A DNA stretch of 23,030 bases, taken from contig JAIVFH010000389.1 of the NCBI GenBank assembly GCA_025765595.1, forward strand, positions 1 to 23,030, given 5' to 3'. The translations under genes were made by a program, and so were the position numbers. Below the pieces are notes generated by a model, which did not search any database, was not told the DNA's origin, and saw only the letters and a list, made by a program, of their open reading frames with translations. This document shows positions 1 to 9,803 of this stretch, piece by piece. Numbering within the stretch: the stretch's first letter is position 1; every line of letters begins with the position of its first letter. This stretch comes from Obelidium mucronatum. Lineage: Eukaryota > Chytridiomycota > Chytridiomycetes > Chytridiales > Chytriomycetaceae.

Positions 1-230
1 TAACGGGGATCCTAGTAGGACCCCTAGCCGCGTTTAACTAGCTTTCCGACTAGGACTATCAACTTGCTATTAGCAATGGGCCGAAAAAGCCGTTAGGAGC
101 TGTAAATCCAATTGGAAGCGCATTTGGAGCTCAATTGGAGTCCGTTTGGAGTGCCGTTAGGCCTAACGGACAGTCTAGTCCGATTCGGAGTCCGAATAGG
201 GTCCGAATCGGGAGTGCTGCTCGCTATAGT
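1..230. repeat. Degenerate ~11-bp tandem repeat with a palindrome
   Basis: From about 108 the sequence runs in loose 11-bp steps built on a TTGGAG or TTAGG core (for example AATTGGAAGCG, CATTTGGAGCT, CAATTGGAGTC, CGTTTGGAGTG, CCGTTAGGCCT). It passes into words such as GTCCGAATCGG up to about 215. A perfect 16-bp palindrome, CCGTTAGGCCTAACGG, lies at 154-169. The right edge runs into the neighbouring minus-strand retroelement frame, whose last residues (SDSESD) are encoded by this repeat, so the repeat has replaced whatever followed. No gene is seen here. Confidence 0.55.
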
Positions 231-1048
231 ACGTGCTGTGGAACCACTCCTTCATTTGTTTTGCCACTTCTACTTTGACTTCCTCACTGTCAAATTCAAT
301 ATAGCTGTTGCCGTCTTGGTTGGTGACTTTAATTCTATCAAGGTCTATTTTGTGGAATCTGTCGAGGACACTGTTGAGGAATCTCTTTGTGTTTTTGTTC
401 ATTCTATTGTTCCTTGCTGCCACATTTTCCTCAATCATTTGGGTGATGGCTTGCGCGGTCGCGCTTTCCATCTTCTTCCTGACCTCATGTTGCTGTTCAC
501 CTAACCATTGTATTGTTTCTCTTCTCATTGTTTCTTGGAGGTTGTCTTTTTGGCTGTCAGGCTGTGGTCTGGCCCATTCATGTTCCGTCTTTTCTAGTGT
601 CTTTTGCAGTCTTCTCTTGTTTTGTCTGTTAATTTCCTTTGTATTGTCTTCAGATTTTTTAACCTGTTTGATGCAGGTTTCTAGGCTGTTAAAAAGGGCG
701 ATCCACTGGTTGTGTATTTGTCTCTTCTTTGGTTCTTTACCACAAGTCCTTGTTGGTTGTGTTTTTAGTGCAATGTCGCTCATAAGGTCCATGTGTTTCT
801 GGGCCACTGTGTCGATTGTTTCCATGACTTCATGTTTCCCACTGGGTTCATATAGGTTTTCAGTTTCAGATGGCTCTTTGCATTTCATGCTGTCTGCCAT
901 CTTGGTGTGCGCCTGGATTCTTTCTGCATTTCCCTTCCTGAGTTGCCATTTGTTCAATGTCGTTATTAGCTGCCTTGCATGTTACAAGCTGATTGTTTTT
1001 GTTGCTGCTGCTGTTGTACAGGTTGTTGCTGTTGAAGGTTTCATCCAT
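175..1048 (-). pseudogene. Non-LTR retrotransposon ORF2 remnant (linker before the RT domain)
   Basis: A 260-codon minus-strand frame (957-175) is lysine/glutamate-rich and helical. It ends in a segment of the form FLNSVLDRFHKI...DRIKV...DG...FDSEEVKVEVAKQMKEWF. This pattern (a short helix, an I-D-R strand, a DG turn, then 'eev...v...f') is typical of the region between the endonuclease and the reverse transcriptase in fungal LINE-type ORF2 proteins. No RT motifs follow: the frame runs into simple repeats and stops at 175. A second frame (1048-866) overlaps the start and could be its N-terminal side after a frameshift. No endonuclease is visible upstream. I read it as a truncated, decayed copy. 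A fast-evolving host coiled-coil protein is the alternative. Confidence 0.5.
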
Positions 1049-1800
1049 TTTGAAGGTATAGTGTCTGTTTTTGGTTGCGTTTGTCAGGGGGGTGGGACTC
1101 AGACACTCGGCTTGTTTCTGAAAAAAAGCCTGTCAAAAATTTGTTAGTTGTAACGTTACAGTGAAGGCTTGTGGCTGGGGATGTGACATTACATCAAGGC
1201 AGGTATTATGGAAACTTAACAAAATCAATAGTAATGCGTAGCCACAAGTCTGTTACCTTGATTCTGGAAGAATAAAGTGGAAAATAGAGTAGAAAATTTT
1301 TCTAGTAGTCAATCTGTGGTCAAAAGTTCTACTCTACGACTGATCAAGGTGAAGACCACTCTGCTAAATTTATCCATGCCAGTATGTTACTTGAAACCTG
1401 TCATAGACATTATATAAATTTATTATCTGGTGTCAAATGATCATCTTTGATTAATGTTTTTAATTCTGGGAGTACAAATGCAAATGGGGATTTTATTTAA
1501 AAAAAAACAAAAAAAAGTCGCAGTTAAAGGGACTTGGGGGAATAGTAGAATTGGATGCATACCAAGAGTGATTCTCATATTTTGAAGATTACTGATGGAG
1601 GGACCAGTTGGTTGCATGGGTTGGGCACCTGTTGGAATTTTCTTTAATATCAGCAAAACAAAAAAAAAGTCAGAGCATCAAATAAAATAGAGAAAAATCA
1701 GGGAAAAATCCGGGGGGGTTTTAAAAGTTGCGAAACTGATGGAAATGCATTCACAAAAAAAATAGGTGTTGATTGCGCAAGTGTAGTGATGTTGTGTTGG
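1049..1800. other. Intergenic, AT-rich, with small inverted repeats
   Basis: No convincing gene. A 10-bp palindrome, GTAACGTTAC, lies at 1150-1159. Two interleaved inverted repeats follow: CTTGTGGCT (1168-1176) with AGCCACAAG (1240-1248), and ATCAAGG (1193-1199) with CCTTGAT (1256-1262). A-, T- and G-rich homopolymers occur at 1498-1517 and 1660-1725. The short minus-strand open frames here are low-complexity, have no family features, and are treated as chance. Confidence 0.5.
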
Positions 1801-2240
1801 GGGGGGCAAGGTGTGTTGCCAGAGGGGCTGAATAAGCCCGCCCTTTTCCACCCGGTCGCGGCCCGCTCTCAACCAGACCCCCACGTCAGAGCAGCGCTGA
1901 GACATGATGGGCCCGTGCGCTGCAGCGCTTGAGCGTCGAAGGGGCGAGTTAGGTTGCCGGAGCCGCCGAAGCCTGCTCTGTTCCTTCCCTGTGTGGGTAT
2001 CGCATCGCGTCCTCTGAACAAGCCACCGCTTCACGGTTTCCAAACGCGAATTCGATTCCCTGCGCCGCCGCCGTCGCTGCTGCTGGCGTCGCTGCTGCTG
2101 GCTCGCCACGTGTTGCGCCCCTCTGGCCCTGAGACCCGCCCCACCTCCGCGCGGCCTGCCGCAGTCCCGCCCGCACTGCCACCTTGAGCTTCTACGACAG
2201 GCGCACGGAGGTCCCCGTTGGACATGCGTTCCTGTTGCAT
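1800..2240. other. GC-rich, CpG-rich island
   Basis: A G-tract at 1800-1806 opens a roughly 440-bp stretch that is far richer in GC and CpG than its AT-rich flanks. It includes CCG/CTG triplet runs at 2063-2100. Several frames stay open on both strands, as expected from composition; their translations are arginine/alanine-rich and low-complexity. I see no domain or splice structure. It may be a diverged repeat or a promoter-like CpG island; no gene is assigned. Confidence 0.45.
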
Positions 2241-2385
2241 TCAGGTGGTGGTGTGGTGGTGGTGTTAGAACTGTGATAACAAGAGTGATAGCACAATAGT
2301 ATGTGAAATCAAGAATGATATCACAAAGATGAAACTGAAAACCTGATAAAATACCTAACCCTAAACTTAAAGTAAAATGGTAACT

Positions 2386-2446
2386 AGCGGGAATCAAATC
2401 CGGGTTTCCATTGTGCGAGCAGCGCGTAATAACCACTAAGCTACGT
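2386..2446 (-). repeat. tRNA-like module (pol III A and B boxes)
   Basis: On the minus strand, TAGCTTAGTGG (2443-2433) fits the tRNA A box TRGCNNARNGG. GGATTTGATTCCC (2401-2389) resembles the B box GGTTCGANTCC with mismatches. Spacing is tRNA-like, but no clean cloverleaf can be drawn, so this is more likely a tRNA-derived SINE head or tRNA pseudogene than a working tRNA. Confidence 0.45.
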
Positions 2447-3029
2447 AATTATAGAGAAACATCTCTATAAGGCGATTAATTTCTAACATCTCTCACCACT
2501 CTAATACATGTTGATGTGGTTGGGAATTATTAAATAAACTTTATTTTTTTCTTAAACACTTGATTTAAACCATTTTTGGCTGTCTTCCACTGCTTTTGCG
2601 GCTGTCCGCTGTCAAACTTAACATTTCTACCAAACAGACAGATCTACTTAATTCTTAATCCAACTCATTGAGCAATACCTTTCCCTTTTCTGTAACTACC
2701 AGCAAGACAATTCTTTGGTAACCACTTGATGGATTTGTCAGAGTTGAAGGAATCAAACCAGGTACCAGAATCAGATTGAGAGTCAGAGTCTGCCGCACTT
2801 CCATCTAGGTAAACAAACTTTGCGTATGGCTTTTGAAGAAGCAGTGAAAGCATCAAGGACTTTATCAAGGCACGCAGCTTGAATTTGGACAAGATGCAAC
2901 AGAGCCAGGAGGTCTGTAATGAACATACCAGCTGAAGGAAGTACCGAATTTACTCTTTTTAATTAACCCTAGAAAAAGTCACAGAAACTTGTCCAAAAAC
3001 AGCAAAAAACCAACAATAAGCAGCTTGTA
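2447..3029. other. 3' flank of the cyclase gene
   Basis: Downstream (minus-strand sense) of the cyclase stop. A minus-strand AATAAA lies at 2545-2540, a possible but distant polyadenylation signal. A 75-codon minus-strand frame (2892-2665) contains an acidic DSDSQSDSG segment but has no recognisable domain and no clear splice link to the cyclase. I leave it as untranslated or chance sequence. Confidence 0.35.
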
Positions 3030-5617
3030 TCAGTTCAGGAGCCAATACGTTCGCATTTTTCCCTTGCCCTAAAAATCCCCATTACTGATCAGCAACTCAA
3101 ATCAAATGAGAGAGAGACAAACTAACTTTGACTTCAATCTCTCCGCGAACTTCAAACTCAAACTGATCATCAGCCCCAAGCACTTGGATTGTTTGAGGTG
3201 ATACTTGGATTTTACTGGGTTCTCCTGTTGTACACATTCTTGAGGCTGTGTTGACTGTGTCCCCAAACAAGCAGTATCGACTCATTTTTGTTCCAATCAA
3301 ACCCTTAACTTGGCTTTTAGCAATTTAATCCACTTTTTTTGAAGACTTACTGCATTGATGGTTCCTGAATGAATACCGATGCGCAGTTTCACAGGGTAGT
3401 CACCAACAATGTCATGAAAGTCCATTGAAGCCACAACTCTCTGCAACTCTGCACAGCATTTCAAGGCTTGAATTGTGCAATCGGCAATCTCTTCTTTGGT
3501 CTTTTCGTTGGATGACGACAGACCTGCGACTACCATATAAGTATCGGACACTGTTTCTACCTTATACAACTCAGGAAATTGGGCAATCACTAAATCAAAA
3601 CGCGTGTACAATGCGTTCAAGAGCTGAAGAATCTTGACTGGGGAAACCTGGCCGACCAGCTTTTTGAAATCATAGATATCTTCGAAACACTAAGGTCAAA
3701 AACAATCCAAACCTCAGGTTCGTAGCATAATACACTTACCGGTGAAGAATAAGGAAACACAGCTGAATTGCTCTGGCTCTGGTTGGACACCCATCTCCAG
3801 CGTTTCTATTATATGAGCCGGAAGCATCATGCCCAACAAGTTCTGAGAGACCGCTGTGTCCGCACGCATTTCTTCTGACTGCAAGTGGGTGTCCAAAAGC
3901 TCTAATAGATCGCAATCAATTGAGCATGACTGAAAAAAGTGTGTGAGAAATCCACAAACCCTTCATAGTCTGTGCCTGGTCCATTTTGATTTGCTCAATC
4001 TCCTCTTCGTGATCCTTCAGCAAGTCTGATACTTTGCGGCGTTGCTCTTTGGCTTTTTGATGAAGAGCATGGCGATGCAGTTGTCTCAACTCAGTGACAA
4101 TCTTCTTGTGATGCATAGCAACTCCTCTAATGCGCTCATTTCCTTCATGCAAACAAAATTTTGTTCCATTCAGTTTCGGTCAAACAACGATTGCAACTCT
4201 TTCGTTGCCAAAGTTACCTGCTTCTAGCAGTGCTTGTAGCTCTTTTTCAGCCTCGGACAATACCTGAGTGTCCTTATTCAATGCGCTATTCTTTTCGGCT
4301 TCCTTTCGTTGAGAAAGCTCCTGACTTCCCGTAGCTTCTTCATGGAGAGAAAGGATCGACCCTCCCTTGCTGGAGGCCCCTTCACTTTCACTCATCCCAT
4401 CATTGGATTCGGTCTCACCATTTCCCTGATCTGTGGCATCTCCTCGTATGACTGGGTTGTCTGCAATCAAACCCTGCAAGATATGTTGTGAGTAGCGTAA
4501 AAAGGGGCCAAAAAAGAACGCCACCTTTTCTCTGTTTCGAGCAGCCGCGCGTTGCGCTTTTGCGAGAGTTTGCAATTGCTTTCGCTGCATTCTTTGAAGC
4601 GATGTCTTGGCAGCCTTTTGTCGATCCAGAAGGTGGTTTGCTTCCAAGGTATACTTTTGACGTTCCAAGCCCCTTTCCAACTCAGATTCGACAATATTAT
4701 GTTTTGCTACCAGCTCAAACTCTTCAAGGCGCTGTTGGATGGCGACGTCTTCGATCTCCTCCATATGGTTGATGTCTAAATCGTTAAGCTGAATCCAGGT
4801 CTCTTAGCCTCCAGCTGACCAAACATTGGTAACCGAGATAAATTACCTCCCCCATTTGCCTAGCTTTGCACAACTGGAGCTCGCGTAAAAATTCGGATTC
4901 TACACCGATTAGTTGGATTAAATTCGACGACACTTGCTTATTTCAACACAAACCTTTTTGCTGACGCATGGAAGTCTGCTGAGCTTGAATCTCATTTTCC
5001 TTTCTCATTCTTCGCTGCTTGTTTCTGTCGTGGATTCCTTTGAGTTCGATTGCGTGAATTTGGTCAATCGTAATTGCCAGTCGTTGTTGGGACATGAAAA
5101 GCTCGTTTCTAGCAACGGAATAAACAAACATTGAGCGACAATCAGTGATATATTAGGCAAAGGAAACCTTTCCGCAGCGTGGCGCTGCTCCAGTCGGGCA
5201 AGGCGGTCTTGAAACGCAGCGCGCTTTTGCCTGATGCTGGATTTAAAGCCTATTTCGCGTTCCCTGGCTTCTTCCTGGAATCTTAGCAGCGACTTAATTC
5301 TCGTTAGCTTGTCCACGAGCTTGTTCAGCTGCTCCTTGCGTTCCCAGGACACTTGCGTGTCGCGGGCCTCGGCGGCCTGGCGCAGCTCCACGGCTGACTG
5401 CTCGGCCAGCTGTGTGCGCAGCTGATGGCGGGACTCCTCGAGGTTTGCAAAGTAGATTGTCACTGTGTGGGGGGTACGGGGAAGTAAGTCAGTGGGGGAA
5501 AACACTAAATGTTGAACCTTCTTCGTCCGCAAGCTTGGCCAGCGCCTGCTGCGCTTTGAGTTTCGTTTCCTTCACGTTTCTGCATCGGTTAACAGCTGCT
5601 GATTGACTAAACACCAT
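3030..5617 (-). CDS. Class III guanylate cyclase with long N-terminal coiled coil (11 exons)
   Basis: Predicted soluble guanylate cyclase making cGMP from GTP; 674 aa. Exons on the minus strand: 5617-5518, 5462-5168, 5108-4954, 4899-4847, 4800-4525, 4473-4218, 4142-3960, 3901-3740, 3679-3351, 3303-3127, 3068-3030. All ten GT-AG introns (46-75 nt) keep frame. Residues about 1-450 are charged coiled coil without membrane segments; the cyclase domain fills about 470-674. Metal-binding aspartates are D494 (FFTDIYDF) and D539 (SDTYM). E535 (KVET) and C614 (RYCLFG) are the guanine-selecting residues known from this family. N621 and R625 (NTASRM) are the transition-state pair. The end, [12 protein letters not shown], matches the usual C-terminus. 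The chosen ATG has a good context (AAAATGG). The 51-nt intron 4524-4474 has no stop and is a multiple of three, so its removal is the least certain. Upstream exons cannot be excluded. Confidence 0.88.
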
Positions 5618-5966
5618 TTTAGCACCGATTTCTGAGGAGGATTTCTAGATTCGTTGTTTGCGGGCAATCTCTTTGCAGATCGCTGTCCGAAGTACTGTAA
5701 ACATAAATACAGACTGAGCATGATTGTGGTTCGAAATAGCTGGAATGTTAATGTTGAGTCTTAACCCATGGAACAACGTGCGCTTGATAACGTGTTGTCA
5801 GCGCAGACCAGCATCAGTAGACCGAGTACCAGCTGAATATCGGTAGGCAGGCTGCGGTACCACAGAACACAACGGTAAGGACACTGCTGCCAAGAATTGC
5901 AGATCAACCTCGTTTCTTGGCAAATATTTACAATTTGACAAAGAACTATTAATAGATTTGAAAATA
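5618..5966. promoter_or_regulatory. Divergent promoter region between cyclase and 7TM gene
   Basis: About 350 bp separate the two start codons, which point away from each other. The region must hold both 5' UTRs and promoters. No clear TATA box or repeated operator is seen. Shared regulation is an inference from the arrangement only. Confidence 0.5.
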
Positions 5967-7118
5967 ATGTCTGGGCTGTTGAATACAACAGCTCCTTACG
6001 GCCCTTCACTGGCTGCCAAAGCGGTTCTCGATTTGGCATCTTATGTTTCCATCGCTGTGTCTCTTCTTGGTCTTGCGCTGAGCGTATCTCTTCTTCTCTC
6101 TATTTGGGTGACGAGGGCTCACAAACACAAAACTCAAAGTCCTCTTCTGTGTCCTGCACCAGCGAGCATCCAAATAGACAAAACAATAGTCTCAATTCTA
6201 GCAGTGATTACTGTGTATAGCGTGCTGATACTGATTGAGAACGTACTGTGGATTGTTGATTGGTCCCTGCTTCACAGTGTCCCCATCCTTTCATTAGCTG
6301 GATATGCATTAGTATTCAGTCTCTTCTCTCTCAATATTCAGTTGGCATTTGATCGGCAGTATCTAGTCAACGTGGCATATCATTCTGCCCACTTCCCAAA
6401 TGTGTTTCAGGTTGCAGTCTTTGTCGTCTCCCGAAAGTCACTTCGAATATTCTGTCTTTATGGAGTGCCATTAGTTCTTTACTGCTTCTATATTGCATCT
6501 TTTGCTCTTTCTGTGAGTGGTCAACTTGTTGTTTGCTTTACTGACAAAAACAAAGATTCCCCAAAATTGGCTTTTTCTACCTTTCTCGACACCAGAATCC
6601 TCCAGCAAAAGTGTTAACTGCCTGTTTCTGATCGGGATGTCGTATTTTCCTATTGCTGCTACAATCACATGTTGCATTTATGTCTACACATACACAATCA
6701 CGATGCAATCACTGCATATGCAGCTGACCGATATTGCTGCTGATCGAGAAACTGGCCTTCCGACTGCATCATCCAGCGCGATCATGAAGGGAGCGAGCCT
6801 GAAGCGAGCTGTAATACTTCGGTGCCTTCTGATGAGCATCGGCTTGATTGTATTTTACGTGCCTACAATTGCTGGTGTCTTCACAAGAGTATTTGACTAC
6901 GACAAGGACGCTGCTTATCCTGATGAGAACTTGTGGTTGTGGTTTTGGCTTAACGTTCTGCCTGCCTTTGATTGCATTTGGACTCCTATTTTGGTTCTAT
7001 GGTAAAAAGCTTTCTAATGTCTACTCGCCAAGATCTGACTATCATTTTCAGGTTTCAGGAGCAGTATCGGGAAGATTTTTTCAATAACTTGAGCATGTTG
7101 ATTTACCCAGAACCATGA
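5967..7118 (+). CDS. Seven-transmembrane receptor-like protein (3 exons)
   Basis: Predicted G-protein-coupled-receptor-like plasma membrane protein, 341 aa. Exons: 5967-6519, 6596-7001, 7052-7118. Intron 7002-7051 (50 nt) is clean and leads to the tail WFQEQYREDFFNN. Intron 6520-6595 (76 nt) is the only frame-keeping choice with a good branch point (TTACTGAC) and pyrimidine tract, although a nicer donor, GTGAGT at 6513, would create a stop. Hydrophobic segments: LASYVSIAVSLLGLALSVSL (TM1), TIVSILAVITVYSVLILIEN (TM2), LSLAGYALVFSLFSLNIQLA (TM3), LYGVPLVLYCFYIASFALSV (TM4), FLIGMSYFPIAATITCCIYV (TM5), VILRCLLMSIGLIVFYVPTI (TM6), LWFWLNVLPAFDCIWTPILV (TM7). An NTT glycosylation site sits near the N-terminus, fitting an outside N-terminus. 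TM7 has no lysine, so it is not a retinal-binding opsin. Ligand and exact GPCR class are unknown. Confidence 0.75.
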
Positions 7119-7191
7119 TGAAATTTACCCTTTTCAAATTTTAATACGGACGTCACAAATTTCTCTGTGATTTTAGAATGTTAGAGGTCTG

Positions 7192-7197
7192 AATAAA
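7192..7197 (+). terminator. Polyadenylation signal AATAAA of the 7TM gene
   Basis: AATAAA lies 74 nt after the TGA stop at 7116-7118, a normal distance for a short fungal 3' UTR. Confidence 0.5.
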
Positions 7198-7674
7198 AGA
7201 AAGGAACTATAAAGAAGAAACACAGAGAAACAACTCGCATTGTTGGTCAATGGGCCACTCTAAGTTTCCTCTGCCTGCTCCTTTTTTATTGTATTTTGGC
7301 ACATCCTTCTTTGAATGCCTTTTTTAGGGGTGGCGATCAAGAACCAGATACCTGGTCACGTGACAGTACCAGGTTTTGATCCTGGCAGGTTGATGGGAAA
7401 AAAGTGATTAACCACCAACCAGTTACGGGTGTCCTAACAGCTATTCTAGAAACCAAAGTTTTATCCACTACGCTGCTCACAATATACAACAGCGCAATGT
7501 GCATCAAAGTTAGCTGCAGTTATTTGGTACAGCAGCATGAAAGCTTGTTGAAGGTACTATATTGAACAAAAAGGAAGAACCAAAAAAAATTTAGTTTGAC
7601 ATTTTTTTTGAAACAACAAACCAAAAAAAACTTACGACTATTATTCCAAAAATAAGCTGCCAACAAGCTTAATA
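7198..7674. other. Intergenic region on the 3' side of the Fanzor gene
   Basis: No gene. It contains a tRNA T-arm-like hairpin at 7369-7385, an inverted repeat ACCTGGT/ACCAGGT at 7350-7374, and A- and T-rich runs at 7570-7632. Because the Fanzor gene is on the minus strand, this is where the guide (omega) RNA of such a nuclease would be expected; no such RNA can be proven by eye. Confidence 0.4.
7325..7400 (+). repeat. tRNA-like module (T-arm hairpin)
   Basis: CCAGG-TTTTGAT-CCTGG (7369-7385) forms a 5-bp stem with a 7-nt loop, the geometry of a tRNA T arm, and GGTTTTGATCC is a weak B box. TGGCGATCAAGAACC (7331-7345) is a poor A-box candidate. Probably a SINE or tRNA remnant. Confidence 0.35.
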
Positions 7675-9512
7675 TTAGGAATGCGGAGTCACCGATCGAC
7701 CCGCTCCGTGGGAAGTCTTCGGGGTCGCTGCTAACCGCGAATGCCACAGGCAATAGGTGATTGCAAATGCAATAACGAGAATGATATCAGCTGACTTCAA
7801 ATCTCTCAATTCCACGAGTCGGCAGAAGGGGTTGGAACAGCTGAAGATCTTGTTGTCACCAATCCGAGTGACCCGACCACACTGACAAGTCAGCGTGCTG
7901 CCACCTTCAGGAGATAATAGCCTCGAGTGTTTGCACGTTGTGTTAAGCGTGCGCTTCAACATGAGGTTTTCTGTCATCTTGGCAATTTTGCTGTGGCAGG
8001 CCAGCTTCAAGGTGTGACCAGTGTTGCCTTCAAGTTGTTTAATGCCAATAATATTAAAAAAGTGTTCAAACAGCAAATAATACCTTTGAACTTCTGTCCG
8101 TCAAAGTTTGGAGTCAAAAACACCTCTTTGCGGGAGTGATAGTCAGCAAGTTGGTGAATCACATTGCTGCGGTACCGATTCAGACGCTGCTGCAGAGAAT
8201 CCATCTTTTTGCGATACTTGACACCATCAGGGCCCGATGCCTCCACCCGAAGTGCTTCCAGATGGGAGTCTCTTCTCAACTTGGCAATCTTCAACTGCCT
8301 GTACAAATCCAATCCAATCACTTCAACAGCTTCTGCCAATTTTGAGCCCTCAGCACCAGCATCCATCAATCTTGCTACTATTGATAGTGCTTGACGACGG
8401 CGAATAAAAGATTGAAAATGGGCCTCTAAATTGTCCACCACTTTCCGCAATTGCTTGATTATATCCATTGAATTGACCTGATCATCCAAAGCCTTTTGGA
8501 TGCCACCAATTTTTCCAGTCAAGTGCGACTCAAAGGCAAGAAATCCCTGAGCTCCAAATGTGGCCACACCATCAAGATTCATGCCACAGTAAACAATCCT
8601 CCCGCCAGGATCCACTGCACCAACGTCTGGCTCCAAAGATGTCCTGTTTGGATCCATCATTCGACAATCAAATTTGATGTGTTCTCCTCTGAATGTCTTG
8701 TAGATTGGATGAAACTTGTTCTCCCCATCTACAAACTCAAAGAAGTGCAGGTTCTTCTTGTGAATGTCCATCAACTTTGCAAGAACTGCCGAAATCTTGC
8801 GTTTTTTCCTCCAACTGAGTGTTGTTGATTGGAGACTTTCATGAACAACTGCCAATTTCAGCTTGGCATTCTCCCGAATCTCAACAGCCCTGTTTTTAGC
8901 TTCTTCTGAATTGATGGACTTGACGTTGCAGTACCTCTCTTCAACTAGGGCATTGAGATCTTCATAAACCAAATCCCACTCTTCCTTGGAGCTGTAGTGC
9001 AGGATAGGTTTAATGCAAACATCAGAGTAAAGCTTTGGTGCAGGCATTTTGGTTATGGAGCTTGCTGACAGATTCAAGGTTTTGAGAGGGGCAGCAATTT
9101 CAAACTTGGTCTTGCTTCCATTCAAATGACCAATTCGAACAGCACCAAGTTCATAAGAGAGGGAGTTGTTGGTTGTTGGAAGCGGAATAGGTCGAGACTT
9201 ATCAAGGGTGAACCGAAATGTTCCACTAGCATGTCGCACTTCAACCTCAGCGATATGGATAGAAACGCGAGGATTCTCAACCCCACGCTGCAAGCCGTAA
9301 GCCCTTAGCCCATGTTTGAAATGACAATTTCCCTTTTGAACAGGCTGGACAAGACTGTCATGACCAAGAAACTTCAACCAGACACCTCGAGTAGAGTCGT
9401 ATTGGATATTAACAAGCAGTTTTCTTGGCTCCCGAGTCATTTCCGCTGGAAGAAGTTGCTTTCCGTCTGGTGAGAGGTAGCGGGAGTTCTCAATGTAGAA
9501 TCTTTGAACCAT
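7675..9512 (-). CDS. Fanzor: eukaryotic TnpB-like RNA-guided nuclease (2 exons)
   Basis: Predicted OMEGA-type DNA nuclease. Exon 1 is 9512-8084 and exon 2 is 8027-7675, joined across a 56-nt GT-AG intron (8083-8028); product 593 aa. RuvC-I is VGAVDPGGRIVYCG with catalytic D301. A segment VFLTPNFDGQKF near 464-475 occupies the place of RuvC-II; Fanzors are known to have lost the standard glutamate here and to use another nearby. The zinc finger follows: C524/C526 (TCQCG) and C540/C545 (CSNPFC). RuvC-III is RDLKSAD with D552. This order (D, P-F segment, four cysteines, RD) is that of the TnpB/Fanzor C-terminus. Odd points: the first cysteine pair is C-x-C instead of C-x2-C, and the usual A-x-N after RD reads A-D-I. 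The N-terminal half would be the WED/REC region. No frameshift is seen. The frame stays open some 30 codons upstream of the chosen ATG, so an extra 5' exon is possible. Confidence 0.8.
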
Positions 9513-9803
9513 ACCAGATGCTGGCCTTCGAGATTCTATTGATTGAATGAATATTATGTCGGATATTAAAGAAAGTGACTCACTGCGATATTTGGTAAGG
9601 ATAGGGTTTTATACTCATTAGCTCAGGATTAGACTTAGGGTTTCATGAAAATTTTCATTTTCCAAAATCCTACTCCGGGGTTCGATCCCCGGACATCCTC
9701 TTGCAAGCAGAGATTGTTACAGCTAAACTAGCAAGCTATACTAGAAGTGGCTCTAAAAATTTATACGCCGCCATGGAGTATAACTTCACTTAAAAAAATA
9801 TTT
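9513..9803. other. Intergenic region with a tRNA-like module
   Basis: The plus strand carries an A-box-like TAGCTCAGGATTAG at 9619-9632. A T-arm-like hairpin CCGGGG-TTCGAT-CCCCGG lies at 9675-9692 and includes the B box GGTTCGATCC. The 5' half is too AT-rich for a cloverleaf, so I call it a tRNA-derived SINE or pseudogene. No protein gene is seen. Confidence 0.45.

Noticed and set aside
308..1147. Plus-strand 279-aa hydrophobic protein
   Set aside because: It is the antisense shadow of the lysine/glutamate-rich retroelement frame; cysteine/serine/phenylalanine runs arise from the complement.
1678..2436. A 252-aa minus-strand protein
   Set aside because: It crosses a G-rich tract, a GC island and a tRNA-like module; the sequence is low-complexity with no domain or splice structure.
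5967..7118. 7TM protein as a microbial or animal-type opsin partnered with the cyclase
   Set aside because: TM7 has no lysine for retinal attachment.
9619..9692. Functional tRNA gene
   Set aside because: A good T-arm-like hairpin but no acceptor or anticodon stem; the A box lies in AT-rich sequence.
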